NCBI GenBank assembly: GCA_045577735.1
Contig: JAZNIY010000025.1
Location: 62,001 to 126,000, forward strand
DNA length: 64,000 nt
Source of the DNA: Stercoripulliclostridium_A sp045577735
GTDB taxonomy: Bacteria > Bacillota > Clostridia > Christensenellales > DTU072
Reading direction: 5' to 3'
Shown one piece after another: positions 1-6,800 of this stretch. Within the stretch, counting starts at the first letter, position 1. Every line of letters begins with the position of its first letter. A program made the translations under genes and the position numbers. A model generated the notes under the pieces. The model searched no databases and had not been told where the DNA came from. It worked only from the letters and a program-made list of their open reading frames with translations.

Positions 1-22
1 TCAATAACTATAATATAGGGAC

Positions 23-310
23 GGTGGACGATAACGGACCGCGAAAGACTGTCTCGCGTAATGTGAAATATGTAATTAAGTTTGCAACACGTAATAGTGG
101 CAATTGGTGGAATATACTTGAACGCATCGCGTTCACTTTCGCCAGGTTTTTGCTTAGCAAAATGCCAAACTTGTTTTGGCTATAATGTGAGCAACGCGAA
201 CTATAATTTGAACGGAGTGAATATAATTCAAATTCGCATTTTTTAGACTCACTTACGCTCGAATTATAGTTACTCCGTAACATTATAATCAAATTCTTGC
301 GAATTTGACG
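23..310. repeat. Interspersed structured repeat, copy A
   Basis: Non-coding repeat that recurs at about 50208-50470, 53867-54130 and 54131-54315. It opens with the 16-nt core GTGGACGATAACGGAC at 24-39, followed by CGCGAAAG, and the core matches the 3' end of the tRNA-Val gene at 54380-54395. The body is a string of small hairpins: GAACGC/GCGTTC around 130, TTTTGC/GCAAAA near 150 and GCCAAA/TTTTGGC near 163-181. Stem halves are kept between copies while loops differ. An open frame on the minus strand spans it, but only because the repeat lacks stops there. I see no gene in 1-366. Confidence 0.8.
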
Positions 311-361
311 CTGTCTCCACCGCACACAAAAGAAAAAGACGAACTCTAAGTTCGTCTTTTC
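311..361 (-). terminator. Original tRNA-Ala terminator within a longer hairpin
   Basis: AAAAGACGAAC at 334-344 pairs with GTTCGTCTTTT at 350-360. Read on the minus strand it ends in a U run. The arms continue outward: TGTCTCCACC near 311-320 is the reverse complement of the tRNA 3' end at 368-377, so the terminator sits inside a larger tRNA-end hairpin. It lies downstream of the minus-strand tRNA-Ala before prophage insertion. Confidence 0.75.
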
Positions 362-366
362 GTGTG

Positions 367-412
<46 letters not shown>

Positions 413-434
413 ATTTTATAAAATAAAATAATGT

Positions 435-1475
435 TTATATAAACTTTGTTTGTACGTATATATTGTCTTCTTCGTCATACCAATAGTTTTTGTCGAAGTC
501 GAGCTCTATTGGTCTTTCAACAAACTCAACCGCCTCTTTGTAGTTCTTCATTTCGGTTTCTTGCCAATACTTGCCTGTGTTCTCCCAGATTTCTAGGAAC
601 TCCGATATATTGAAACCGCACGTTGTACATTTAAAGCTTTTAATTAAGTTGTCGCTTTCCTCGTCCATTTCTTTTTCAACGAGTTTGCTAACTCCGTATA
701 GAACGCCCCAACACGATATCTGACGTCTGTTCTTTAGCCCGTAAAATGCTTGTGCGACACGGTACGTTTCCATATCCGGGTTAATCTTGGTTGCGTACTT
801 TACGGTTTCGCAAACGGACCATAGCAATTTATCGCGGTTTTTGCTACCGTCTTTTGCCTTAATGGGCTTTATGTTCGGCCAGGCAACTTGTATGTTTTCT
901 CCCATAACGTGCTGTACCGCTTTGGACCAATTTTCCTTTAGGAAGTGTGCGTCCTTGCGGTACCCGGTGCGTAGTACTAGCGCGTGTATATGTACGTGCC
1001 ATTTCCCGGAGTACTTTCCAATCTTACACTCGACTGCTTTTACTCCGCCGGCAAAACGTTCTTTCCATTCTTTTGGGACTAGTTTATTAGTCATATAACG
1101 CCAGGCATCATATATAATCTTCAAAGCATACTCTAGGTCCTCTTGGTCCGGGATAGTGAACGTTGCAAAGTGTATGTTATTGCCTTTTTCTAACCATTGT
1201 TGAAGTAGGGGATAAAGTTTTGCGCACCATATTGCACCTTTAAGAGCAGAGCACGTAGGGCAATATTTAGACTTGCAACGTGCGTATCCCTTGAAGAACT
1301 TTTCTCCGCACTTTTTGCAACCGATTGCTTTAATCATCATTCCACAGTTTTTGATACGTTCTCCTTCTTTGGCTAACGTATTGTCTTGGTAGTCTGTTGC
1401 TGCTTCTTGGAATTTAGGTAATACTATTCCCATTCCCGCTGCTTTTGTTTTCTTAAACCGTTCCCAACTAATCAC
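435..1475 (-). CDS. Rolling-circle replication initiator (HUH Rep, pII-like)
   Basis: A 346-aa protein with the order expected of Rep_1-type HUH endonucleases. It has an N-terminal cysteine cluster (C53, C56, C67, C72, C75), a FATFTIPD strand near 103-110, the metal-binding HVHIH motif at 160-164, and a catalytic-tyrosine motif VKYATK with Y227 and K230. A second CxxC lies at 283-286. It should nick the double-stranded origin and start rolling-circle synthesis of phage ssDNA. The start is GTG at 1475, chosen because AAAGGAG sits about 6 nt upstream. It is the last gene of the leftward block and ends 23 bp from attL. The single conserved Tyr fits plasmid and filamentous-phage Reps. The fold assignment is firm; the nick site is not identified. 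Confidence 0.88.
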   Translation of the reverse strand: MISWERFKKTKAAGMGIVLPKFQEAATDYQDNTLAKEGERIKNCGMMIKAIGCKKCGEKFFKGYARCKSKYCPTCSALKGAIWCAKLYPLLQQWLEKGNNIHFATFTIPDQEDLEYALKIIYDAWRYMTNKLVPKEWKERFAGGVKAVECKIGKYSGKWHVHIHALVLRTGYRKDAHFLKENWSKAVQHVMGENIQVAWPNIKPIKAKDGSKNRDKLLWSVCETVKYATKINPDMETYRVAQAFYGLKNRRQISCWGVLYGVSKLVEKEMDEESDNLIKSFKCTTCGFNISEFLEIWENTGKYWQETEMKNYKEAVEFVERPIELDFDKNYWYDEEDNIYVQTKFI

Positions 1476-1488
1476 AACGTACTCCTTT

Positions 1489-1519
1489 GCGCTTTGCGCG
1501 TACGCACGCTTGCGTGCGT
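1489..1519. other. GC-rich palindromes upstream of rep
   Basis: The 97-bp gap between zot and rep holds GCGC-TTT-GCGC near 1489-1499 and an 8-bp stem ACGCACGC (1502-1509) / GCGTGCGT (1512-1519), plus CCGGCCGG near 1549. Such structure next to a HUH rep gene is a candidate nick origin or a transcription attenuator. The sequence does not decide which. Confidence 0.4.
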
Positions 1520-1572
1520 GTCATACTAGATACTTAAGAAATATCTGACCGGCCGGAACCAGTCAAAAATTT

Positions 1573-2619
1573 CTAATTTTTTACCAATTTTTTGCTACTC
1601 TTCTCAAACTGCTTTTGGTACATTTCGCGGTCGTTATAGTAGCTATAACAAGCCGGAATAAAAAAGTACGTTTTCTCTTCTTTATCCGTAGTGTTAATTA
1701 TCCTAACGTTTTGCGTGGCTTCCGTGTTTGCCTCAATATGGTACTCAATTTTGCGGAAACCATATAGACGCTCTGCTATAAATAGTTTAACCACGTGCAA
1801 TACCTGGTTTAATTTGTTAAGTATTTCAAGACCATAAGCACGTCCAACGTGGCGTGCTTTCTCCAAGCGGAAGTTCTGTCCGACTACACGTCGCACAGAT
1901 ATGTCTACGTTGTTGTGGTCCTGTTCTGTTGCTAAAATATATCCGTCCCAAAAGTGTCGGTTTAGACGGAACGTCTCTTTTACTTTTTCCGGTGTCGTCT
2001 TGTAGCCCATCGCCTCGAGCAGCTCGCCAATTTCGTCAACGCAAAGTATCCAACCTTCCGGAACGAGTTCTTCTTGTAATAGGTACTTCATAATGCCGGC
2101 GTTATCGTACGTGTACGACGTATGCCCTTTGAATGTTATCTTTATGTTGGATATAATAGGGAGTTTCTTCTCCTTGGATATTTTCAAAGCGTTATCGAAT
2201 AGGCTAATGACTTGCATAGCCTTGTCTTTGCTTACTTGAGCGCCTTTCTTGAGTTTGGAACGATACTTTACTATATCTCCATGACGTTCGTACAGGAATT
2301 GTGACATGCGGTATTTGGACCAAAAAACTTTGGTGTGAATAACCGCAAGAACGGTCATTATGAACGTCTTACCGGATCCGGGTGGGCCCGATAGAATATT
2401 TACCCTCATGGATAATATACCAATACTCATTAGATAACTAATGTTTAGGTAAATTAGGTAACCAAGACGTACTGCTCCGTACACCCAAACCCATTGTAAT
2501 ACTTTGTTTTCGCTTGACGTAGCAATAATTATTGTTAAAAGTAGTATGCATATGTAGTATATGTACGTCTTTAACAGTGAGTGTTCGTAGTCAAAGCCGA
2601 TAGGGGGCCTAGGTTTCAT
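1573..2619 (-). CDS. Zot-like (pI family) assembly ATPase
   Basis: A 348-aa protein with two hydrophobic segments near residues 17-34 and 42-65. These precede a P-loop ATPase with Walker A GPPGSGKT at 78-85 and Walker B ILCVDE at 191-196. This is the zonula-occludens-toxin/pI family that powers extrusion of filamentous virions through the inner membrane. The start ATG at 2619 has AAAAGGAG upstream and overlaps the end of the preceding 69-aa gene, so the two are probably translationally coupled. In M13 the pI transmembrane segment follows the ATPase; here the membrane segments are N-terminal, an altered topology. The family is the marker gene used to recognise inoviruses, so this call anchors the prophage identification. 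Confidence 0.87.
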   Translation of the reverse strand: MKPRPPIGFDYEHSLLKTYIYYICILLLTIIIATSSENKVLQWVWVYGAVRLGYLIYLNISYLMSIGILSMRVNILSGPPGSGKTFIMTVLAVIHTKVFWSKYRMSQFLYERHGDIVKYRSKLKKGAQVSKDKAMQVISLFDNALKISKEKKLPIISNIKITFKGHTSYTYDNAGIMKYLLQEELVPEGWILCVDEIGELLEAMGYKTTPEKVKETFRLNRHFWDGYILATEQDHNNVDISVRRVVGQNFRLEKARHVGRAYGLEILNKLNQVLHVVKLFIAERLYGFRKIEYHIEANTEATQNVRIINTTDKEEKTYFFIPACYSYYNDREMYQKQFEKSSKKLVKN

Positions 2620-2825
2620 TTGAATATTCTCCTTTTACCACGAACGTTTTGGAACGTGCAAATACGGTAAATAGGACGTAGAAAGAAACCGAACACCATT
2701 ACGCACGTGCAAAACATTGCCAGGAGACCGACAGCATCTCCGGTCTTCCATAGGTTTATAAAGTCTAAGTTCTCGCCTAAGCAGAACGTCCAAAATTCTT
2801 GGAAATAATATATCAATGGTTCCAT
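2616..2825 (-). CDS. Small two-pass membrane protein of the virion block
   Basis: A 69-aa protein with two hydrophobic stretches (about 30-50, and a weaker N-terminal aromatic segment) and a basic C-terminus (RGKRRIF). Its stop overlaps the zot start and its ATG at 2825 follows a CTCC-complement (GGAG) site. Position immediately before the Zot-like gene suggests a structural or assembly partner (pVI- or pXI-like by position only). I do not recognise a family. Confidence 0.6.
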   Translation of the reverse strand: MEPLIYYFQEFWTFCLGENLDFINLWKTGDAVGLLAMFCTCVMVFGFFLRPIYRICTFQNVRGKRRIFK

Positions 2826-2834
2826 ATTTCTCCT

Positions 2835-3218
2835 TTATCTAGCGCCACCGGCGCCACCGCCAAAGCCATCTCCATCATATTCAAAGTCTTTTCCGTTGAA
2901 GAATTCGTGGATTTCTTCGAAGAAGTCTACTATTCCGTCGAATAAATCTTGTATGATTTCTCTATATCCTTCTGTCAGTTGTTGTACAAATTGAACAAAT
3001 GGGTTTTTGATAGTATTTTCTAACCATTCTTGTCCTGCTTTTATCAAGTCTGTGTATCGGTTTATTTTTTCGTCTACTTCGTCTAGCATGTCATGCCCAA
3101 TTTCGGCATACACGTGGTCATTTCTATATTCTTCCCACGTTGCATAACCACCGATTGTTATTACACCGCATACGAAGAAACAAAATATACATAAAGCAAT
3201 AATTTTTGTTTTTGTCAT
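2835..3218 (-). CDS. Membrane-anchored acidic protein, probable minor coat
   Basis: A 127-aa protein with one N-terminal membrane/signal segment (residues about 5-26), an acidic middle rich in Asp, Glu and Phe, and a Gly-rich tail (GFGGGAGG). The ATG at 3218 overlaps the stop of the 368-aa gene by 4 nt, a tight coupling. Its position between the adsorption-type protein and the Zot block is that of pVI in M13, but no sequence homology is visible by eye. A virion or assembly role is inferred from context. Confidence 0.6.
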   Translation of the reverse strand: MTKTKIIALCIFCFFVCGVITIGGYATWEEYRNDHVYAEIGHDMLDEVDEKINRYTDLIKAGQEWLENTIKNPFVQFVQQLTEGYREIIQDLFDGIVDFFEEIHEFFNGKDFEYDGDGFGGGAGGAR

Positions 3219-4321
3219 TTTGAATACACCAACTTAATTATTATTCCTAGTACAATAACTCCACCGATTATTCCTAATATCCCCCATAACGATATACCGG
3301 CTACTTCAAAGTCGAGTATCTTCATTATGAAATCAGTACTAGCACCTATTCCGGTAGCGGCTATTTCGTTGATATTGGCGTCTACGTCAAAGCTACCTTT
3401 GTTGTATCCTTCAGCATAACCTTTGTCATAGCCTTCTTCTATACCGTCTTGTTTTCCTGTTTCGTAATAGTCTTCTTTAGCTGCATCATAACCATTATCG
3501 TATCCGTCTATTAATCCTTTTTGATAACCTATAGTTTCTCCTTGTTCCATGCCTTGAGTGTATCCGTTTTCGTATCCAGCATCGTAGTTTAGGCCATTCT
3601 TTTTATAGAAATCGTATAATGGTTCTGCAGTATAACTTCCTTGTACTATAGGTGTGCCTGCATAAACCTTGTAGAAGTTGTCATTGTCTATAGTGGGGGC
3701 TGCTGAAGCCCACTCTATATCACTTGTTAAAGTAAATAAATTACTTTGTTTGTAGTTAAGTCTAGTTATTGGACTAATCTTTAGCTTGAATTTTGTGTTG
3801 TCCGCTTGCATGTTGCTTGGGAAAGAGAATTTAATTTTATAATCTTGATTGAATTTATAGGCTATATCATCTAGACTGCCACTTGTTGCGTTTCTATAGA
3901 AGAATATATGTTTAAAGTCTATTCCGTTTATAGTGTTTTGACTAAAATTAGTAAAGCTTGTAGATAAGTTTGGGGCGTAAAGAGATATATTATCTGAGTT
4001 TGTGTATTCTTTGTCGGTAAACAATAGTATATCTTCAAATAGTATTAAATCTTCATCGTATACTAGTGTAATTTTTACGTTTAACGTGGACTCATCGTAT
4101 AATGAGTGATGAAAGGTACCTTGTCCCACACTATCTCCTGTACTATATACGAACAATGGCATGTAGTATAGTTGAATGTATGCGTTTTTGTATGTTATTT
4201 CTTCTTCGGCTTTTGCAAGTAACGTAGCACTAGACGGTAACCCGAATATATACGCTACCGTCATACATACTAGTAAAATTATTATTAAGGTTATGCTAAT
4301 AATTTTTGTTGATTTGCTCAT
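3215..4321 (-). CDS. pIII-like adsorption/minor coat protein with GY repeats
   Basis: A 368-aa protein with an N-terminal signal/anchor (about 5-27), a roughly 200-residue extracellular region, a low-complexity GYxxGY / GxxxG repeat tract at 248-309, and a single C-terminal membrane segment at about 342-365. A signal peptide, exposed domain, flexible Gly/Tyr-rich linker and C-terminal anchor is the plan of the filamentous-phage adsorption protein pIII. Translation is packed: the downstream gene overlaps its stop by 4 nt and it starts 2 nt after the upstream gene. The receptor and host pilus or wall ligand are unknown. Function is inferred from architecture and order. Confidence 0.68.
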   Translation of the reverse strand: MSKSTKIISITLIIILLVCMTVAYIFGLPSSATLLAKAEEEITYKNAYIQLYYMPLFVYSTGDSVGQGTFHHSLYDESTLNVKITLVYDEDLILFEDILLFTDKEYTNSDNISLYAPNLSTSFTNFSQNTINGIDFKHIFFYRNATSGSLDDIAYKFNQDYKIKFSFPSNMQADNTKFKLKISPITRLNYKQSNLFTLTSDIEWASAAPTIDNDNFYKVYAGTPIVQGSYTAEPLYDFYKKNGLNYDAGYENGYTQGMEQGETIGYQKGLIDGYDNGYDAAKEDYYETGKQDGIEEGYDKGYAEGYNKGSFDVDANINEIAATGIGASTDFIMKILDFEVAGISLWGILGIIGGVIVLGIIIKLVYSK

Positions 4322-4323
4322 AA

Positions 4324-5073
4324 TTAACCTACTCTTGCTAATAGATATTTAATTATTCCGGTTGCAATACCTAGACCTATCATTGAAAGGGCTACGATTG
4401 CTAAAACACTTAATCCGCCATTGCCATCTGTGACGATGGTTTCAAAAAAGTTAATGATTCCTTCTCCTATTCCGGTTAAGAACGTAGTAAAACCGCCGGT
4501 GACGTTGTTGATTATAGCGCCAGTTCCGAATTTTGCGCTCTTTAAGGTTATACTTTCTATTATGAGATTTTCAAGAGTGGCTTCTTCGTTTAATGGCGTC
4601 ATCATAATTAGGCAATTGTCTACGGAATAATTAGGTTCCGTTTCTAGGTCAGTAAATTGGCCTTTGTCTACTATTAATAATAGTCCCGTGTTGTTGTCTA
4701 ATAGTAGTGCATTTTCAGCCATATCCCCTAAAGTTACTGCGCCATCTATTCCTATATTGTTGCCACTATTTCCTGCGAGTGCAGTGCGCTGTACAGTTGC
4801 TGTCTCACCTTTATACGTATAGGTGATTTCATATGTATTTCCTTCCACCAAGTTTAAGGTTGGAATATTTTGTAATGCAAATTCGCCCGAATTGAGTTGA
4901 AGTGTTACGGCTTCATCTAATAGATTCTCCGGAGCTGCGCTTGCGGTGATGTTATTGTTGTTTATTATAGTAATGGCAAGGAAAGCCATTGCGATAATAA
5001 GTAAGCAACCTAAAATAATGTTACTTACCAAAAGCGCTTTATTTGTATTTTTTATATTTTCGTGATTTTTCAT
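4324..5073 (-). CDS. Minor coat protein with C-terminal major-coat-like domain
   Basis: A 249-aa secreted or membrane protein. It has a signal segment at about 14-46 ending near TASAAP, an exposed domain from about 47 to 185, then a C-terminal region (205-248) that aligns without gaps to residues 23-66 of the 66-aa coat protein, with 20 of 44 identities counted by eye (shared NFF, GLG, IK, RV positions). This implies the protein is embedded in the virion through a coat-like helix. ATG at 5073 lies behind GGAGAATTT. It follows the coat gene across a 60-bp gap holding a strong hairpin. No described family was recognised for the exposed domain. Confidence 0.68.
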   Translation of the reverse strand: MKNHENIKNTNKALLVSNIILGCLLIIAMAFLAITIINNNNITASAAPENLLDEAVTLQLNSGEFALQNIPTLNLVEGNTYEITYTYKGETATVQRTALAGNSGNNIGIDGAVTLGDMAENALLLDNNTGLLLIVDKGQFTDLETEPNYSVDNCLIMMTPLNEEATLENLIIESITLKSAKFGTGAIINNVTGGFTTFLTGIGEGIINFFETIVTDGNGGLSVLAIVALSMIGLGIATGIIKYLLARVG

Positions 5074-5096
5074 AAATTCTCCATTTTAAGTTGTTG

Positions 5097-5118
5097 AGCC
5101 CCGACTTTCGCCGGGGCT
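5097..5118 (-). terminator. GNRA-loop hairpin after the coat gene
   Basis: On the minus strand, AGCCCCGGC pairs with GTCGGGGCT around a GAAA tetraloop. No U run follows, so it is more likely an mRNA-stabilising or attenuating element separating the highly needed coat message from the minor coat genes. M13 has a terminator after gene VIII at the equivalent place. Confidence 0.6.
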
Positions 5119-5133
5119 TTAGGTTTTATGCGT

Positions 5134-5334
5134 TTATACTCTACGCATAAGTTTTTTAATCATCCAAACTGCAAGTCCTAGACCTGTAAAAGTCAAGGCA
5201 AAAATACCTAGTGCGGTCATTTGACCTTCGCTGGTTTGTAGTAAAGTTTGGAAGAAATTAACGATACCGCTACCAGTGCCTTCAAGAGTTCCTTGGAAAC
5301 CATTGGTAATAGTGGTGATAATTTCAGTGCCCAT
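5134..5334 (-). CDS. Major coat protein (pVIII-like)
   Basis: A 66-aa protein with the filamentous-phage coat layout: a short polar/amphipathic N-terminus, one hydrophobic helix (about 38-58) and a basic C-terminus (KKLMRR) that would line the DNA. There is no cleavable signal peptide, as in the Pf3 coat. It has the strongest ribosome binding site of the block, AAGGAGGT 6 nt before the ATG at 5334, consistent with high expression. Hairpins lie on both sides (5097-5118, and ATTCAAC/GTTGAAT at about 5382-5404). Its C-terminal 44 residues recur in the neighbouring 249-aa protein. Confidence 0.82.
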   Translation of the reverse strand: MGTEIITTITNGFQGTLEGTGSGIVNFFQTLLQTSEGQMTALGIFALTFTGLGLAVWMIKKLMRRV

Positions 5335-5381
5335 TGACGTACCTCCTTATATATTAACGATTGGTAGGGGGTTTTTAATTC

Positions 5382-5404
5382 AACGTCGTTTAGGTTGAAT
5401 GGCG
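5382..5404 (-). other. Hairpin ahead of the coat gene
   Basis: ATTCAAC and GTTGAAT flank a 9-nt loop, followed on the minus strand by an A-rich then C-rich stretch before the coat ribosome binding site. It could be an RNA processing site setting coat mRNA levels. Confidence 0.35.
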
Positions 5405-5435
5405 GCACCCCACGTAAACCACTTTTTGGAACGGA

Positions 5436-5678
5436 CTATTTTTTACACTCACGTATCATTGTCTTGTAATCCTGGCATAGTTTAGTAAAATCTGCCATTA
5501 TGTTCTGCAAGTCATTGCACGTGGAATGTATAAACTGTTTTTTCTCTTGGCTAACTACGATACCGTATTTTACTTTGCCAAAGAACGTCGGCTTTGCAGC
5601 TCTAATTGTAAGAACGCTTTTGCCTATTGCTATTTCCTCTGATACGAGTTGACCTTTATATATCTTTTTTGGGTTCAT
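5436..5678 (-). CDS. Small basic protein of unknown function
   Basis: An 80-aa soluble basic protein with no membrane segment. Its start (ATG 5678) lies inside the end of the upstream small gene (23-nt overlap) and has no clear ribosome binding site, so it may be translated by coupling. It sits between the ssDNA-binding-type gene and the coat gene, where M13 carries VII and IX, but those are tiny hydrophobic proteins and this is neither. Function unknown; a DNA-binding or replication role is only a guess. Confidence 0.55.
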   Translation of the reverse strand: MNPKKIYKGQLVSEEIAIGKSVLTIRAAKPTFFGKVKYGIVVSQEKKQFIHSTCNDLQNIMADFTKLCQDYKTMIRECKK

Positions 5679-5865
5679 AATCTTTTAGTTTTCTTTTAAT
5701 TTCTTGTATGCTTTTTTCGTGTTGTTCTAGATTACTTTGTATCTTTTTTATATTATCTTTAGCACTAATCATATCATCTGTTAAAAACATTATTTTTATA
5801 GCAATTTTTGTTTCAAGGTCGCCTTTATCGTAAGCTTCTTTTATTAGTTTTAATATGTCTAACAT
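5656..5865 (-). CDS. Small coiled-coil protein, unknown
   Basis: About 69 residues from ATG 5865, which has GGGAG 8 nt upstream; starts at 5880 or 5883 are also possible. It is mostly helical and charged, with a Lys/Glu-rich coiled coil over the C-terminal half. It lies just past the hairpin terminator that ends the ssDNA-binding-type gene, so its expression probably depends on read-through. It is coupled to the next small gene by overlap. I recognise no family. Confidence 0.5.
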   Translation of the reverse strand: MLDILKLIKEAYDKGDLETKIAIKIMFLTDDMISAKDNIKKIQSNLEQHEKSIQEIKRKLKDYEPKKDI

Positions 5866-5884
5866 TTCATTTTCTCCCATCAAA

Positions 5885-5907
5885 AAAAGGCAAAGTTATT
5901 GCCTTTT
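5885..5907 (-). terminator. Intrinsic terminator overlapping the end of the ssb-like gene
   Basis: On the minus strand AAAAGGCA (5907-5900) pairs with TGCCTTTT (5892-5885), followed by a U run. The stem includes the last codons of the 97-aa gene. It would reduce transcription from the early gene into the structural genes. Confidence 0.65.
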
Positions 5908-6189
5908 CATTCTCAATTTATAGTTATAAGAGGTCAATTCGATATCGATAGTATCACCAACGTTAACTTCAGGTTTGGCTTTGGTGAAGATATCGGTATT
6001 AAAAGGACGATAAGCGGTATTGATAGTACAGTACGTTCTCCAAAGAACGTCTGGTCCTAATTGCTTTTGAGAAGGCTCTTCAATAACGGTAGCAGTAAGA
6101 GTAACTACCGCTAGAGGTTTAAGGGAAGTCTTTTTCTCTTTAGGTGCATCTGCATCGGTAGGGAATGGTAAGTTGTTTTGTTCAGTCAT
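5896..6189 (-). CDS. Probable ssDNA-binding protein (pV-like)
   Basis: A 97-aa protein, first gene of the leftward block, with AAAGGAG before ATG 6189. After a disordered acidic/Pro N-terminus (about 1-20) it has alternating beta-strand patterns with aromatic and basic residues (VLWRTYCTIN, YNYKLRMKR), compatible with a small OB-fold. Size, beta content and position match gene V of filamentous phages, which coats progeny ssDNA. No diagnostic motif exists, so the role is inferred. Confidence 0.55.
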   Translation of the reverse strand: MTEQNNLPFPTDADAPKEKKTSLKPLAVVTLTATVIEEPSQKQLGPDVLWRTYCTINTAYRPFNTDIFTKAKPEVNVGDTIDIELTSYNYKLRMKRQ

Positions 6190-6243
6190 AGATATATCTC
6201 CTTTGCTAGTAACGCCAGCCGCGAAAGTGATAACGTTGGGAAT

Positions 6244-6306
6244 AATTAGACTGTAAGTATTGCCGGTAACGAATGCAGGAGTGCATCGTCGGCAATACGT
6301 CTAATT
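6244..6306. other. Large bulged hairpin, candidate origin or packaging signal
   Basis: AATTAGAC (6244-6251) plus GTATTGCCG (6257-6265) pair with CGGCAATAC (6290-6298) plus GTCTAATT (6299-6306). That is 17 bp with a 5-nt bulge, enclosing a smaller ATGCA/TGCAT hairpin at 6273-6286. It lies in the roughly 330-nt untranslated leader of the leftward transcript, in the longest non-coding stretch of the prophage. Filamentous phages carry such hairpins as origins and as the packaging signal. Confidence 0.6.
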
Positions 6307-6506
6307 GCCCCGTTAGGGACGGTAGGACTAATCTTGTGATAACGGTTGTTGTTTTGGGAGTTTGGCCGTCAACATTCCCCTCAAACTACCTAAGCTATTG
6401 CCACAAGCTTTTCCTCGCCGGAGTTGCTCGAGTGTGTCTTCCGTTATGCCAACCACTTTTCAATCATTTTCTCAATTCCCACCGTCTAACGGTTGTCGGA
6501 GCCTGT

Positions 6507-6580
6507 TTCTAGGTTTCCTAGAATTATTATATTCTAAGTTTCTTAGAATTGTCAACAAGTTTTTTCTAATTTTGTTAGAA
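6507..6580 (-). promoter_or_regulatory. Prophage control region: leftward promoter with three operators
   Basis: Leftward promoter: TTGACA at 6555-6550 and TATAAT at 6531-6526 with an 18-bp spacer (minus strand). Three 17-bp palindromes share the form TTCTARGTTTCYTAGAA: 6507-6523 (over the start point), 6532-6548 (filling the -35/-10 spacer) and 6564-6580 (over the probable -10 of the repressor gene). The third is the weakest match (TTCTAA...TTAGAA). This is a complete repressor-operator switch. Confidence 0.85.
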
Positions 6581-6587
6581 TAATTTT

Positions 6588-6791
6588 ATGTATGGTGTAC
6601 GTATTAAGGAATTGAGAAAAGAAAAGGGTTTAACTCAAAAGCAATTAGCGGATATTTTAAAAGTTGATTTCCGTACGGTTTCTTTTTGGGAAAATGAAAA
6701 ATATGAACCTAATATTCAACAGATAATTACTTTATGTAATTATTTCAACGTTTGTTCTGATTATCTGATTGGTCGTAAAGATTGGTATTGA
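6588..6791 (+). CDS. XRE/cI-like phage repressor
   Basis: A 67-aa protein that is essentially one HTH_3 DNA-binding domain (KGLTQKQLADILKV then VSFWENEKYEPN), with no C-terminal dimerisation or cleavage domain. Its likely targets are the three TTCTAR...YTAGAA palindromes just upstream, one of which overlaps its own promoter (autoregulation). There is no ribosome binding site. A TAGAAT box at 6576-6581 ends 6 nt before the ATG, so the mRNA is probably leaderless, as lambda cI is from its maintenance promoter. It would keep the leftward replication and virion block silent. Confidence 0.82.
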   Translation: MYGVRIKELRKEKGLTQKQLADILKVDFRTVSFWENEKYEPNIQQIITLCNYFNVCSDYLIGRKDWY

Positions 6792-6800
6792 TTTTGATTT

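Noticed and set aside
8..325. Minus-strand ORFs of 105, 106 and 88 aa with near-identical sequence in repeat copies A, B and C
   Set aside because: They translate the repeat's hairpins, share no ribosome binding site or conserved start, and their similarity follows the DNA repeat, not selection on codons.
5217..5408. 63-aa ORF overlapping the coat gene
   Set aside because: Out-of-frame shadow of the coat gene without its own ribosome binding site.
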